Part shown: positions 1-11,595 of the stretch, one piece after another
Layout: the number at the start of each line of letters is the position of its first letter
Numbering within the stretch: the stretch's first letter is position 1
Assembly: GCA_014843695.1 (NCBI GenBank)
Contig: CM026387.1
Span: 76,431,667 to 76,495,666 of the forward strand
Direction of reading: 5' to 3'
Source: Archivesica marissinica
Lineage: Eukaryota > Mollusca > Bivalvia > Venerida > Vesicomyidae
DNA: 64,000 nt
Made by a program: the position numbers and the translations under genes
Notes under the pieces: model-generated
What the model saw: the letters and a program-made list of their open reading frames with translations, nothing else
Told to the model about the DNA's origin: nothing
The model's database searches: none

Positions 1-544
1 GACAGACCATCTACGTTCAGACAGACCATCTACGTTCAGACAGACTCTACGTTCTGACAGACAATCTACGTTCAGACAGACCATCTACGTTCAGACAGAC
101 TCTACGTTCTGACAGACAATCTACGTTCAGACAGACAATCTACGTTCTGACAGACCATCTACGTTCTGACAGACCCTCTACGTTCTGACCAACCCTCTAC
201 GTTCTGACAGACCCTCTACGTTATGACAGACCATCTACGTTGTGACAGACCCTCTACGTTCTGACAGACAATCTACGTTCTGACAGACAATCTACGTTCA
301 GACAGACCATCTACGTTCTGACAGACCATCTACGTTCTGACAGACCCTCTATGTTCTGACAGACTATACGTTCAGACAGACCCTCTATGTTCTGACAGAC
401 TCTACGTTCAGACAGACACTCTACGTTCTGACAGACTCTACGTTCAGACAGACCCTCTATGTTCTGACAGACCATATACGTTCTGACATACCCTCTACGT
501 TCTGACAGACCATCTACGTTCAGACAGACCCTCTACGTTCTGAC
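1..544. repeat. Minisatellite, 19-bp unit (17-bp variants)
   Basis: Head-to-tail copies of a unit like GACAGACCATCTACGTTCA, with shorter copies reading GACAGACTCTACGTTCT. The array is open at the left edge of the window, so its true length is unknown. Units differ at two or three positions, mainly CAG/CTG at the unit end. No coding frame is supported. Confidence 0.95.
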
Positions 545-548
545 ATGT

Positions 549-773
549 ATAATCCACTATATTGATGCGATATAGTTAGGTAGAATCTGCTATATTGATG
601 TGATATAGTTAGGTATAATCTGCTATATTGATACGAGATAGGTAGAATCTGCTATATTGATACGAGATATACGAGATAGGTAGAATCTGCTATATTGATA
701 CGAGATAGGTAGAATCTGCTATATTGATACAAGATATACGAGATAGGTAGAATCTGCTATATTGATACGAGAT
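549..773. repeat. Short tandem array, about 29-40-bp unit
   Basis: Six or so copies built around TAGAATCTGCTATATTGATA followed by CGAGATAGG, some with an extra ATACGAGAT step. It abuts the 19-bp array with only a few bases between them. Confidence 0.85.
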
Positions 774-1172
774 AAAAACACTAAATATTGCATTCCATGT
801 ATCTACAAATCTTGTTTGTGGAGTGTTTCTCCCAGTTTGAGAAATAGAAGCGTATTTATTTTAATGTCGGTTATATACTTGCGTATGTTTCATCTACAAG
901 TTGACTGCAATGTGTTCGTTTCTTACTAAAGAAAAAAACACGTCCTCTAAACAGTTTGTAGCTAGAAGTTACAACTGGTGTTGGGATTTTATAGTTAGAT
1001 ATACAGTCTTAATATAAATTATTCTGCTGTGTGAAGTCGTGAGTACTTTGTGGCTAGTTTTTAGAAGACAACACGTTGAGTTTAGTTTATTTCAGGAATC
1101 GATGGCATGCATTATCATACATGTACTAGGCTATACTGGATATGCATTTAGGCATGTCCTGAAACGGATGTA
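774..1172. other. Unannotated AT-rich unique sequence
   Basis: I see no open frame of note, no RNA gene and no repeat unit here. It separates the left arrays from the first MITE. Confidence 0.5.
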
Positions 1173-1354
1173 CAGTCAAACCTGTCTATAAAGGCCACCC
1201 TCGAGAAAGTCAAAAAGTGGCCTTTGTTGGCAGGTGGCCTCTCAATAGAGGATTAAAATGCATTGAAAATGGCTCGACGGGAGAGAAAAATGGTGAGACA
1301 GGTTTTTCATATGCGGCCTTTATTCGGAGGTGGCCTTTAGCACAGGTTTGACTG
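1173..1354. mobile_element. MITE with CAGTCAAACCTGT inverted ends, TA duplication
   Basis: A 182-bp element begins CAGTCAAACCTGT and ends with the reverse complement ACAGGTTTGACTG. It is flanked by TA on both sides (1171-1172 and 1355-1356). Inside, AAGGCCACC-like and GGTGGCCTTT-like stretches extend the inverted symmetry. There is no open frame. TA duplications and short inverted ends point to a non-autonomous element of Tc1/mariner type. A diverged relative lies at 39597-39767. Confidence 0.75.
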
Positions 1355-1663
1355 TATATGAGTTCATAGCCTGTATTGTTTATATATACTTAAACGCAAC
1401 CTAAGAATATTTAATAATTAACGTCGAATTTCAACGCATATAATTATTAATTTCATTAAGCCAGTCTATCCACTAGACAGTCACCTAAAATAATCCATTT
1501 CTCACAGTTTCATGCAATAATTCGCAGTTAAAGTGTATCGCTAGAAAAATATTTGCAATATAGAGTATATACATAGAAAATAAAATTCTAAAATGTTGCG
1601 TTTTTAATGTCGTCATGTATATATGGCCATGTTTCACATCATATAGTGCAGGAATAATGCAAC
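1355..1663. other. Unannotated AT-rich sequence
   Basis: Nothing recognisable. There are many short A/T runs and stops in all frames. Confidence 0.5.
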
Positions 1664-1905
1664 ATACTCCGTGGCCTAGTGGTTAAGGCGTCCCCCTATG
1701 GAGCGGGAGTTCGAAGGTTCGAACCTCGTCAGGGGTTCGTTCTGATATAGCCGGTCGGTGAGCCGCCAGCTAGTTAAATAATGGTTACCGATTGCATACA
1801 AGCATAGGATTCAGGAAGTACGGATGTTCATAAAATGAGGTGTCTCATAAGTCAGAAATGGCTGGCCCTTTGGGTGACACTATAATAAACAAACACTTTA
1901 CTTTA
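1664..1905 (+). mobile_element. tRNA-derived SINE (SINE-A)
   Basis: Pol III internal promoter pieces are visible: box A TGGCCTAGTGG at 1672-1682 and box B GGTTCGAACCT at 1716-1726, at tRNA-like spacing. A non-tRNA body follows, then a tail rich in AAACA and CTTTA runs ending near 1905. The body is far longer than a tRNA and no 3' acceptor pairing is evident, so this is a SINE rather than a functional tRNA gene. A direct duplication of the target is not clear. Confidence 0.75.
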
Positions 1906-2009
1906 CTTTTAATACAGCAACTTAGACGTGGCTCAGGCTGTCTACCAATTAGATAGAATAATATGTATAGTGTACTCTAGTAGTGTAACCTAAAGCACTG
2001 TCTTTATAC

Positions 2010-2690
2010 TCGCAGTCCATTATTATTAACATTGGACTGCTTTCAAAAGCTCAGAGTATTATATCAAATACGTTACTGTACGAACTTAACAATTTTAGTT
2101 TAAACATATTTTATTCGGATCAAATACATATATACATATATAAACACAATTTTTATACATTCGAACAGATATGGGTCGAGAAACAAGCTTAAAGCTTATA
2201 TGAATCCCTTCACATGTTGGAGTACGTTTAAATGGTACAAATTGCTTGGCGAATAGTAATGGCGAGTTTATGTGTTCAGTATATATAAATTGTAGAGAAA
2301 CTATTGAATACTTAACAACAGTGGCAAATGTTTGGACTTGATTTTGCTAAACGTCCGCATATATTTACAGCATCGCGTTATTGTAATTTTAATGTAGCAA
2401 TAAGGAAACGTTAGCTCCAAATATGTAAACTATCAAAAAAGAATCTGGTATTGTCACACGACGGGCCGGAACCAAAACGGAGAGAACCCCCACGTTCACC
2501 TAGGTATCGAAACGTTTTGTTGCTGCAATTTTAATTAGTAAGTTATTGGTATATAAGTGTGTGTGTTTCAAGCAGATATAAGACGCAAACAAATTCAATA
2601 TGTAAAATAGTTGTACTGTATTCGACGCTATGCGCATCACACAGTCCAATATTTTACATATTGGATCGTAAATTTCGGTTTATATCCTAT
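2010..2690. mobile_element. Dispersed foldback repeat, copy 1 (element U)
   Basis: The left part holds a short palindrome around TCCATTATTATTAACATTGG (2022-2041). The right part (about 2565-2690) has two arms in inverted orientation. One contains AATATGTAAAATAG and the other TATTTTACATATTGG, with about 20 bp between them. Related pieces recur at 6985-7475 and 25440-25830. The interior (about 2130-2510) is AT-rich with nothing recognisable. There is no open frame, and class and ends are undetermined. Confidence 0.5.
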
Positions 2691-2793
2691 ACAGAAATAC
2701 CGTAAAGCATATAGCATAATGATACGCTACTTTAATACACTAGGAGTGGTATAGCATTGCCATTCAACTATTTTACTAAAGTGTCTTGCCAGT

Positions 2794-3044
2794 TTTTTTA
2801 TTATTTAAGTTTATTTAACGTCGCTATCGATTGCCCATTAGAGCGACGGGCAGTTTACACCTTTCCCGGGCAGGCTCCAGTGGTTAAGCAGTACTTGTTG
2901 CACCAACCTCCGTAAGAAACTGCAACCTTGTTCATATAAAGAGATACTGTCTGAGTGGGGTTCGAACCCGTGACCATCAGTGATGATAGGTTATAGTGGT
3001 ATACAAGTCAGCGACCTAAACCACTCGACCACGGAGGCGGACAA
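2794..3044 (-). mobile_element. tRNA-derived SINE (SINE-F), complete copy
   Basis: The copy is flanked by a perfect 10-bp target duplication TCTTGCCAGT (2784-2793 and 3045-3054). Read on the - strand it starts CTCCGTGGTCGAGTGG (box A-like) and has box B GGGTTCGAACCCC. A non-tRNA body follows, ending with a tail related to AGCGACGTTAAATAAAC. That tail is shared with SINE-D. The perfect duplication suggests recent insertion. Confidence 0.9.
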
Positions 3045-3199
3045 TCTTGCCAGTCTTCGAATAGGGTTAGACTTTATCTATGCCAAACTAAGTCATTGTT
3101 GTGTGAACGGTTGCAATGTTATACTCAAATACTGTTGGTATTCCAACTCATACCCAATGTATTGTTGTTATTAAATTTCCTCTTGCAAATGATTCATTT

Positions 3200-4365
3200 G
3201 TCCAGAACGTGTCATTGGATGTACGGATAAGCGTGTATTTGGATGCACGTGTAATTTGATGCGTGTGTAATTGGATATACGCCAAATTTGATGCACTTGT
3301 AATTGGATATAGATGTAATTGGATGCATTCATACACGTGTTATTGGATGCACGTGTAATTGGATATGCAAGTAATTGGATGCCCGGATGCACTTGTAATT
3401 GGATAGCCGGACACACGTGTAATTGGTTGTCCGGACAGACGTGTAATTGGATGCCCAGATGCACGTGTAATTGGTTGTCCGGACACACGTGTAATTGGAT
3501 ACCCAGATGCACGTGTAATTGGGTGTCCGGACACACGTGTAATTGGGTGCCCGGACACACGTGTAATTGGGTGCCCGGACACACGTGTAATTGGTTGTCC
3601 GGACACACGTGTAATTGGGTGCCCGGACACACGTGTAATTGGGTGCCCAGATGCATGTGTAATTGGTTGTCCGGACACACGTGTAATTTGGTGTCGGAAT
3701 GCACGTGTAATTGGTTGTCCGGACACACGTGTAATTGGATGCCCAGATGCATGTGTAATTGGTTGTCCGGACACACGTGTAATTTGGTGCCGGAATGCAC
3801 GTGTAATTGGTTGTCCGGACACACTTGTAATTGGATGCCCAGATGCATGTGTAATTGGTTGTCCGGACACACTTGTAATTGGATGCCCAGATGCATGTGT
3901 AATTGGTTGTCCGGACACACTTGTAATTGGATAGCCGGACACACGTGTAATTGGTTGTCCGGACACACGTGTAATTTGGTGCCGGAATGCACGTGTAATT
4001 GGTTGTCCGGACACACGTGTAATTGGATGCCCAGATGCATGTGTAATTGGTTGTCCGGACACACGTGTAATTGGGTGGCCGGACACACGTGTAATCGGAT
4101 TCCCGGACACACGTGTAATTTGGTACCGGGATGCACGTGTAATTGGTTGTCCGGACACACGTGTAATTTGGTACCGGAATGCACGTGTAATTGGTTGTCC
4201 GGACACACGTGTAATTGGGTGCCCGGACACACGTGTAATTGGGTGCCCAGATGCATGTGTAATTGGTTGTCCGGACACACGTGTAATCGGATTCCCGGAC
4301 ACACGTGTAATTTGGTACCGGGATGCACGTGTAAGTTGGTGCCGGGATCCACGTGTAATCGTATA
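3200..4365. repeat. Minisatellite, 24-bp unit, with CACGTG in many units
   Basis: About 48 units of the type ACACGTGTAATTGG followed by TTGTCCGG or ATGCCCAG. The left end (3200-3400) is more diverged than the centre. Because 24 is a multiple of 3, long frames stay open on both strands (for example 3319-4413 + and 3171-4475 -). They translate only to 8-residue repeats such as CNWLSGHT, with no flanking coding context, so they are not called genes. Confidence 0.95.
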
Positions 4366-6178
4366 CATCTGTATATCAAGCTGAACAGCAGTCGTGATTT
4401 TGAAGAAGAATAAAAAAACTCATGTTCAGTTGCATGCAAAAACTTTGGTACATAATCTTGTATGCGACAATACAAAGTTCATTAGTGTGCTCTGGAACTA
4501 ACAGTGTGTTTCCAGGAAATAAATTAAATTTTAGCTGTTAATAGACAATCCTTCAGGGAGAAATTGTATCGATCAGCATTACAAATATTAAAATTTTACG
4601 TCCGACAGACGATCATATATCATGCTGTACCTCAATCCAATTCATCTTTTCTTCCCTTCTATCAAAACTATTTATTCTTAGTACATAAATCTTAATTATC
4701 GTCACGTAATTCTCGTTGCTGGAATGTCGGAGGCAATCACATAATTATAGGCTTGAAACAAAAACGAATATTCCCACTCATATTACAACGTCTCCAAGGT
4801 TGAGTTTGTTGTGCATTGTGGGAAATTATTATGAAGAGATCCGGTCTAATTAGAGACATCTCTAATTCTTCTATTACCTCCCTTGGCAGAGAGGGTTTGA
4901 TTTATTCCAAAATGTGAATAGGTCCTAGTTAGAATCTTTTGTTTTTACTGTTGTTCCCTAACCAGATGTTGCGGTATGATAAATGTGATTATATCCAAAT
5001 CGTGTTAATTTAACTGAAAACATTCCTTTAGAAATAAGTACCCATTGCATATACTGTATGGGATTTGTCCGAGATATAGTAATTTAAAACTCATAAGAAG
5101 CGATAGATGAATAAAATTGCTAGCATGTTGTTCAACGGAAACAACGATAAAAACAGAGGAAAACACGTAATAGGACATATGGATGCACACCACTGAATGT
5201 TCTCCTTCTTCGCGCTATAGTAAAATCGATCAACTGTCACAACAAATTCTCAGTTCCAACAAGAATCGACATTTACCGCATGCAGTTCTGTAAACTCCAG
5301 GGCTGCTGCTTGCTGTTAGACACAAGTAAGTCATGGCATCACCATCAAAGTTTTGCACAATTTTCAAATGTAAACAAACACCGGTTTAAAATGGAGCGCG
5401 TAGGGATCATAGCTGCCATGTAGGGCTGTTTACTCATCAATGCGCTGGAGCAAGTAATACTGTAATAAATGCACAAAATGTCTTCTTCAAATGAGCACAA
5501 ATGCCACAGATGCACCACAATCACAGTAAGAAATGCAAACAGTCTCTGCTTCTACAGTAAAACATTATCAAAGTATGGTCTGCTTGATTGCAAAAACTAC
5601 TTTCTAGGCTACAACCTACAACGACCCGGAACCAATTCCCCAGTGGGGTCACACGATATCTACTTTTAGAGAGTATTCAGGGGCAGTAACTGACCGATGT
5701 CTCTCATTGCCCTAGGTTTCACGTTCACTCACGTACAATGTGGTTATATAGCATAGAGTACTCGTAACAGGGAAACCTACTTCGCCAAGTTATTTCCAAG
5801 ACAGATATTTATTTATATGTCAGAGACTGTAATAAATTAATTAAACACAAGATTTAAAAATTAGCACAGGGTTTGTAACAGAAAACGATAAAATATACAT
5901 GGATACTACTAACGCGGGTGATCAACGGCAGTTGGAGGCACGTGACTGTGTGTGATAACGCCGACTACTTTGTGTAAACAATAACGATTTTTGGAAAATA
6001 TAACGGTCGTCGTTTGAGAATAATCTAATTTTAGTCAGCAAAATTCCGTAATCCATAAAAAGCAGGGATAATCAATAGTTGTGTCTGTATAAGGTACCAG
6101 TTTAGTAGCATTTATATTTCTTAGAAGATTCAATGGAAGAAACGATAACCGCCATTTTCTGTCAAATTATCATTTTCG
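4366..6178. other. Unannotated sequence, no supported gene
   Basis: A long stretch without arrays or recognised SINEs. The longest open frames (about 60-66 codons, such as 5469-5669 +) show no domain and no coding character. AATAAA-like motifs occur by chance in AT-rich DNA. Unrecognised exons cannot be excluded. Confidence 0.4.
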
Positions 6179-6411
6179 TTTATACAAATTTATTCTAGCT
6201 CAATTGCGAAACAAGTTCTTACAACTTATATTAATCACTCTATAGAGACCTCATTCCTGATGGAATCCATCGCCACGAGGGAGAGAGAAGAGACATCTGG
6301 AATTCAAATGCTTTGCCTAATGGCACAATCGTAACGGCTCCAGCGAGGCTCGAACTCGGAGCTTTCGCACCTGAAGCGGGTGTGCTGCAACTGCGCTATC
6401 ACGACTTCCAC
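6179..6411 (-). mobile_element. tRNA-derived SINE (SINE-C), copy 1
   Basis: On the - strand the head reads AAGTCGTGATAGCGCAG, box B lies near 6347-6357 (GAGTTCGAGCC), and the body ends in ACTTGTTTCGCAATTGAGCT plus an AATAAATTTG tail. The box B region is somewhat mutated. Four more copies occur in this window. Confidence 0.85.
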
Positions 6412-6984
6412 GAACAATGCTCGTTTTGGTTGAATACTTCAATAGCCTACACGAGCTAGGAAACTATTAGTTCGTAAAGATATATCCAAACCATGTATCG
6501 CATTTCTCGATGGCAATCATATGGATTCAAAGTATCGTGTTACGTAACAAGCACACACGTCCGCAACATTTAATGTTCTTTCTGGAACCACTCGAAGACA
6601 CTTCAGAAACACTCGTAGCCCGCAAGTGCTGTCATTACAAATATCATTAGAAAATAGTAAACGGCTTGGGAACAGTAAAACTCGAGTCGGTAGATAGCCG
6701 ATACAGGGTGTGTGTGTCATCAACAAGACATGTTCAATATCTCCTGACCAATATGATACAAATGAGAGTTATTAGAACTCAGTGTGTGTCAATTTGAATT
6801 AAAATTGACAAACTAAGATACGTGTTTCTCTCAGATAAATAGAGACCATTTGGAAAATAAATATGTACTGTACTCTACAAATTGGGTTTGAATCGGGGCT
6901 AAAGTTTGTTTATAGAATGCTAGATAAACTGCCTTAGTAGTGCACGAGATCATAGAGTAACGTACAATATAATTATATCTTCTT

Positions 6985-7479
6985 AAAACAATGTATCCAA
7001 GTCATACCTTCGTAATTACAGTCCATTATTATTAATATTGGACTGGTGTCAAAATTGTGCTCTACGTTTATTTATCGTCGCTACCGGTTGCGACGATATG
7101 AGCGACGATATGAGCGACGCCTCCTGAAGAGCTGTCATTTTAGATTTTGGAGGATAGTGCAATGATACAGACAGAGACCCATTCCAGAGTCTCCTCTGGT
7201 TCTTTTACGTGCACGGTGTAAAGCATCGACACAAGACCTCAGTTTAAAGTCCCATCTGAAAGACTGTTAATTTTATTAGGGTCAGACGGGGAATCGAACC
7301 TGCGTGTTACCACTGGACTACAGATCCGTCTGTCAAAAGGCCAGAGTATTATACTAAATACTAAGCTTACATGCAGGAAATTAACAATTTTAATTAGTAG
7401 GAACATGTTATATAAGTGTGTGTTTTAAGTAAGATATAAGCCTCAAACCGATCCAATATGTAAAATAGTGGTACTATCT
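6985..7479. mobile_element. Dispersed foldback repeat, copy 2 (element U), split by a SINE
   Basis: It matches the left part of the 2010-2690 copy (palindrome at 7020-7045) and resumes at 7339 with CCAGAGTATTATACTAAATA. SINE-D (7055-7330) sits between. The right side holds GATCCAATATGTAAAATAG, and then the 24-bp minisatellite begins. The second inverted arm seen in copy 1 is missing, so the array may have replaced it. Confidence 0.5.
7055..7330 (-). mobile_element. tRNA-derived SINE (SINE-D), copy 1
   Basis: Flanked by an 8-bp duplication TGTCAAAA (7047-7054 and 7331-7338). Read on the - strand it has a GACGGATCTG head, box B GGTTCGATTCC and a body with ACTGGAATGGGTC-like sequence reversed. 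The 3' tail is AGCGACGATAAATAAACGTA. A related unoccupied site exists near 2041, which confirms the insertion point. Confidence 0.9.
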
Positions 7480-9043
7480 GGGTACTTCTTCCGTACTTCC
7501 GTGTACATGTGGTGGTATACTTCCGTGTACATGTGATGGTATACTTCCGTGTACATGTGGTGGTATACTTCCGTGTACATGCGGTGGTATTCTTCCGTTG
7601 TGGTGGTATACTTCCGTGTACATGTGATGGTATACTTCCGGGTACATGTGATGGTATACTTCCGTGTACATATGGTGGTATACTTCCGTGTACATGTGAT
7701 GGTATACTTCCGTGTACATGTGATGGTATACTTCCGTGTACATGTGGTGGTATACTTCCGTGTACATGTGGTGGTATTCTTCCGTTGCGGTGGTATACTT
7801 CCGTGTACATGTGGTGGTATACTTCCGTGTACATGTGATGGTATACTTCCGTGTACATGTGGTGGTATGCTTCCGTTGTGGTGGTATACTTCCGTTGTGG
7901 TGGTATACTTCCGTTGTGGTAGTATACTTCCGGGTACATGTGGTGGTATACTTCCGTGTGCATGTGATGGTATACTTCCGTGTACATGTGATGGTATACT
8001 TCCGGGTATATGTGGTGGTATACTTCCGTGTACATGTGATGGTATACTTCCGTGTACATGTGGTGGTATGCTTCCGTTGTGGTGGTATACTTCCGTTGTG
8101 GTGGTATACTTCCGTTGTGGTAGTATACTTCCGGGTACATGTGGTGGTATACTTCCGTGTACATGCCATGGCATACTTCCGGGTGAATGTGGTGGTATAC
8201 TTCCGTTGTGGTGGTATACTTCCGTTGTGGTGGTATACTTCCGGGTACATGCGGTTGTATACTTCCGGGTACATGTGGTGGTATACTTCCGTGTACATGT
8301 GGTGGCATACTTCCGGGTACATGTGGTGGTATACTTCCGTGTATATGTGGTGGTATACTTCCGTGTACATGTGGTGGATACTTCCGTGTACATGTGGTGG
8401 TATACTTCCGTGTACATGTGGTGGCATACTCCGTACATGTGGGCATACTTCCGAGTACATGTGGTGGTATACTTCCGTTGTGGTGGTATACTTCCGTTAC
8501 ATGTGGTGGTATACTTCCGTGTACATGTGGTGGTATACTTCCGTGTACATGTGGTGGTATACTTCCGTGTACATGTGGTGGTATACTTCCGTGTACATGT
8601 GGTGGTATACTTCCGTGTACATGTGGTGGTATACTTCCGTGTACATGTGGTGGTATACTTCCGTGTACATGTGGTGGTATACTTCCGTGTACATGTGGTG
8701 GTATACTTCCGTGTACATGTGGTGGTATACTTCCGGTACATGTGGTGGCATACTTCCGAGTACATGTGGTGGTATACTTCCGAGTACATGTGGTGGTATA
8801 CTTCCGTGTACATGTGGTGGTATACTTCCGTGTACATGTGGTGGTATACTTCCGTGTACATGTGGTGGTATACTTCCGTGTACATGTGGTGGTATACTTC
8901 CGTGTACATGTGGTGGTATACTTCCGTGTACATGTGGTGGCATACTTCCGAGTACATGTAGTGGCATACTTCCGAGTACATGTGGTGGTATACTTCCGTG
9001 TACATGCCGTGGCACACTTCCGTGTACATGCCGTGGCATACTC
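7480..9043. repeat. Minisatellite, 24-bp unit with 19-bp variants
   Basis: About 65 units like GTACATGTGGTGGTATACTT plus CCGT. Scattered 19-bp units drop GTACA and read TTGTGGTGGTATACTTCCG. The right third (about 8510-8730) is nearly homogeneous and the left is a mosaic. Several long open frames on both strands arise only because the common unit is 8 codons long and stop-free. Their products are simple repeats (VVVYFRVH, CGGILPCT) and are not genes. Confidence 0.95.
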
Positions 9044-9240
9044 GCAAGGTTCTGCACACCAGTCGATGGGGCGATTGGTTACAGGATTGAATTGACATTT
9101 GCCTAAGAGGTATATGGCATCAGTTTAACTAGTGTCTGCCGATTGCTTATCAGGGACATATTGGGGTGACTAGAATTTGAATGGCACGTTGTAATATAAA
9201 ACAGTGCGCCTACCATTATGTAGTGAAACAGAGGCTTAGC

Positions 9241-9471
9241 TTATACAAATTTATTTTAGCTCGATTGCGAAACAAGTTATTTCAACTTATATAAATCACT
9301 CTCGAGACCTCATTCCTGATGGAATCCATCGCCACGAGGGAGAGAGAAGAGGCAATGTGGAATTTAAATGCCTTGCCTAAGGGCACAATCGTAACGGCTC
9401 CAGTGGGGCTCGAACTCCGGACCTTTCGCACCTGAAGCGAACGCGCATCCACTGAGCTATCACGACTTACA
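9241..9471 (-). mobile_element. tRNA-derived SINE (SINE-C), copy 2
   Basis: Near-identical in layout to the 14-kb copy. The tail ACAAATTTATTTTAGCTCG is at the left and the tRNA head GTCGTGATAGCTCAG (reversed) at the right. A short duplication CTTAGCT flanks it (9235-9241 and 9472-9478), overlapping the element edge by one base. Confidence 0.88.
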
Positions 9472-9864
9472 CTTAGCTGGTTATTATCTAACGAGACACC
9501 ATGTTTCGTTGACTGATTGTTTGATGTATGCAAACCGACACATTTTGAAATTAATAACTAATTAAAAGTTATATATTCTGCAATAATTAGATTTTTATCA
9601 CTCGACGATCACGGAGGGCAACGCAATACGGAGACACGTCCCACGCTGTTTTACATTAATAGCAATACGTTCGTAAATTAAGGGGGTCACTTTAGCAGCA
9701 TTTTATGTATTATATAATTGGTCCATATGCTAAACGTGATTATTCATTGGGTTTATATTAGTATAATCTATCCTGGAACATTCTCAAATAATGAGTTATC
9801 TACCCCGAAGAACATTGCACGTCAGTAGTTACTATAATGTGCCGTAATATGCTCACAGGAAATA
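9472..9864. other. Unannotated AT-rich sequence
   Basis: No feature recognised. Confidence 0.45.
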
Positions 9865-10063
9865 GAAAGTGTGCATTTGGTTAGAGGGACCATTATATAC
9901 TTATATTCACACGTAAAACAGTGTTCTGGTAATTATCAAATTTTAATTAAAAGTAAAACATCATGTAGCCAATACATGTTTGCACATTTTGATACTAAAT
10001 TTGCCTATTTATTGCTTCTATATATAAGTATAAAATGTTCCCTCTAACCAAGTGCACACTTTC
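9865..10063. mobile_element. Foldback element with 42-bp inverted arms
   Basis: The arm at 9865-9906 and the reverse complement of 10022-10063 agree at 39 of 42 positions. The shared core includes TTGGTTAGAGGGA and ATACTTATAT. The loop is 115 bp and has no open frame. It is probably a MITE or foldback remnant. Ends and target duplication are not certain. Confidence 0.6.
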
Positions 10064-10241
10064 TTTTTCGTGCGAGTATATGTTTGCACGCAGTAATATG
10101 TGGTATGGTTTCTGCTGAGACATGGTAATAGTATATAAGTGATTAATTGAAGGGTATATATGACCACAGGATATTGACAACACCGCTGCCATGGTGATAC
10201 TAACTCTCTAATGCCAGCTATATCTGTGTATTGAGCATAGT

Positions 10242-10456
10242 GTTTTACGTTTATGTATCGTCGCTACCGGTTGCCCATATGAGCGACGTCTCCTGAAGAG
10301 AATAGTTATTTTAGATTTAGAAGATAGTGCAATGATACAGACAGAGACCCATTCCAGAGTCTCCTCTGGTTATTTTACGTGCACGGTGTAAAGCACCGAC
10401 ACGATACCTCGATTTTAAGTCACATCTGAATGACTGTTTTATTAGGGTAAGACGAG
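10242..10456 (-). mobile_element. SINE-D, copy 2, tRNA head lost
   Basis: The 3' tail (TTTTACGTTTATGTATCGTC at the left edge) and body match the other SINE-D copies. On the - strand the copy begins inside the junction after box B, so the pol III promoter is missing and the copy should be inactive. Confidence 0.85.
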
Positions 10457-10615
10457 ATTTGGAGCATATGGTAAGAACATACGTACTTATAGCTCTCTTG
10501 CTGATCAGAATATAACATGATAGACACGGATCAGATGTGTGTCATACAATGAAGCAACTACTGATAAAGACGTTAATAATAAGACAGTTTGAGTAATCCA
10601 TTACAGAGTGTCACG

Positions 10616-11538
10616 CTGGGTCTTCCTCCGCCAATACTAGCTGAAGAGCTGGGTCTTCCTCCGCCAATACTAGCTGAAGAGCTGGGTCTTCCTCCGCCAA
10701 TACTAGCTGAAGAGTTGGGTCTTCCTCCGCCAATACTAGCTGAAGAGTTGGGTCTTCCTCCGCCAATACTAGCTGAAGAGCTGGGTCTTCCTCCGCCAAT
10801 CCTAGCTGAAGAGTTGGGTCTTCCTCCGCCAATACTAGCTGAAGAGTTGGGTCTTCCTCCGCCAATACTAGCTGAAGAGCTGGGTCTTCCTCCGCCAATA
10901 CTAGCTGAAGAGTTGGGTCTTCATCCGCCAATACTAGCTGAAGAGTTGGGTCTTCCTCCGCCAATACTAGCTGAAGAGCTGGGTCTTCCTCCGCCAATAC
11001 TAGCTGAAGAGCTGGGTCTTCCTCCGCCAATACTAGCTGAAGAGCTGGGTCTTCCTCCGCCAATACTAGCTGAAGAGCTGGGTCTTCCTCCGCCAATACT
11101 AGCTGAAGAGTTGGGTCTTCCTCCGCCAATACTAACTGAAGAGCTGGGTCTTCCTCCGCAATACTAGCTGAAGAGTTGGGTCTTCATCCGCCAATACTAG
11201 CTGAAGAGTTGGGTCTTCCTCCGCCAATACTAGCTGAAGAGCTGGGTCTTCCTCCGCCAATACTAGCTGAAGAGTTGGGTCTTCATCCGCCAATACTAGC
11301 TGAAGAGTTGGGTCTTCCTCCGCCAATACTAGCTGAAGAGCTGGGTCTTCCTCCGCCAATACTAGCTGAAGAGCTGGGTCTTCCTCCGCCAATACTAGCT
11401 GAAGAGCTGGGTCTTCCTCCGCCAATACTAGCTGAAGAGCTGGGTCTTCCTCCGCCAATACTAGCTGAAGAGTTGGGTCTTCCTCCGCCAATACTAGCTG
11501 AAGAGTTGGGTCTTCCTCCGCCAATACTAGCTGAAGAG
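10616..11538. repeat. Minisatellite, 33-bp unit, derived from SINE-E 3' domain
   Basis: 28 units of CTGGGTCTTCCTCCGCCAAT plus ACTAGCTGAAGAG. The total is one base short of 28 x 33 because one C is missing near 11159. Both strands are open (LGLPPPILAEE on +, LVLAEEDPALQ on -), but the missing base breaks the + frame. The sequence right after the array (11539-11590) is a SINE-E tail, and the unit resembles the CCTCCACCAGAG segment of SINE-E. The array therefore appears to have grown from inside that SINE. It is not a gene. Confidence 0.93.
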
Positions 11539-11595
11539 TCGCTATTTACCTACGACGTTGGAGCGACTCTAAGCCTCAAATAAACAAATCAAAAC
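11539..11595 (+). mobile_element. SINE-E 3' tail remnant
   Basis: TCGCTATTTACCTACGACG is followed by TTGGAGCGACTCTAAGCC and AAATAAACAAATC. It aligns base for base with the sequence after the 28-bp array at 16165-16235. No head is left. Confidence 0.6.

Noticed and set aside
3171..4475. Long open frames of 342-434 codons on both strands
   Set aside because: They lie within the 24-bp array and translate to 8-residue repeats in every frame; open length follows from the unit, not from coding selection.
4366..6178. Possible small exons in the 4.4-6.2-kb stretch
   Set aside because: No domain, splice pair or codon character could be defended by eye.
7394..9106. Open frames up to 551 codons on both strands (HHMYTEVY, VVVYFRVH repeats)
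   Set aside because: By-products of the 24-bp minisatellite; overlapping frames on both strands and no conserved flanks.
10589..11583. Proline-rich repeat protein LGLPPPILAEE
   Set aside because: A missing base near 11159 breaks the frame, the opposite strand is equally open, and the unit comes from a SINE.
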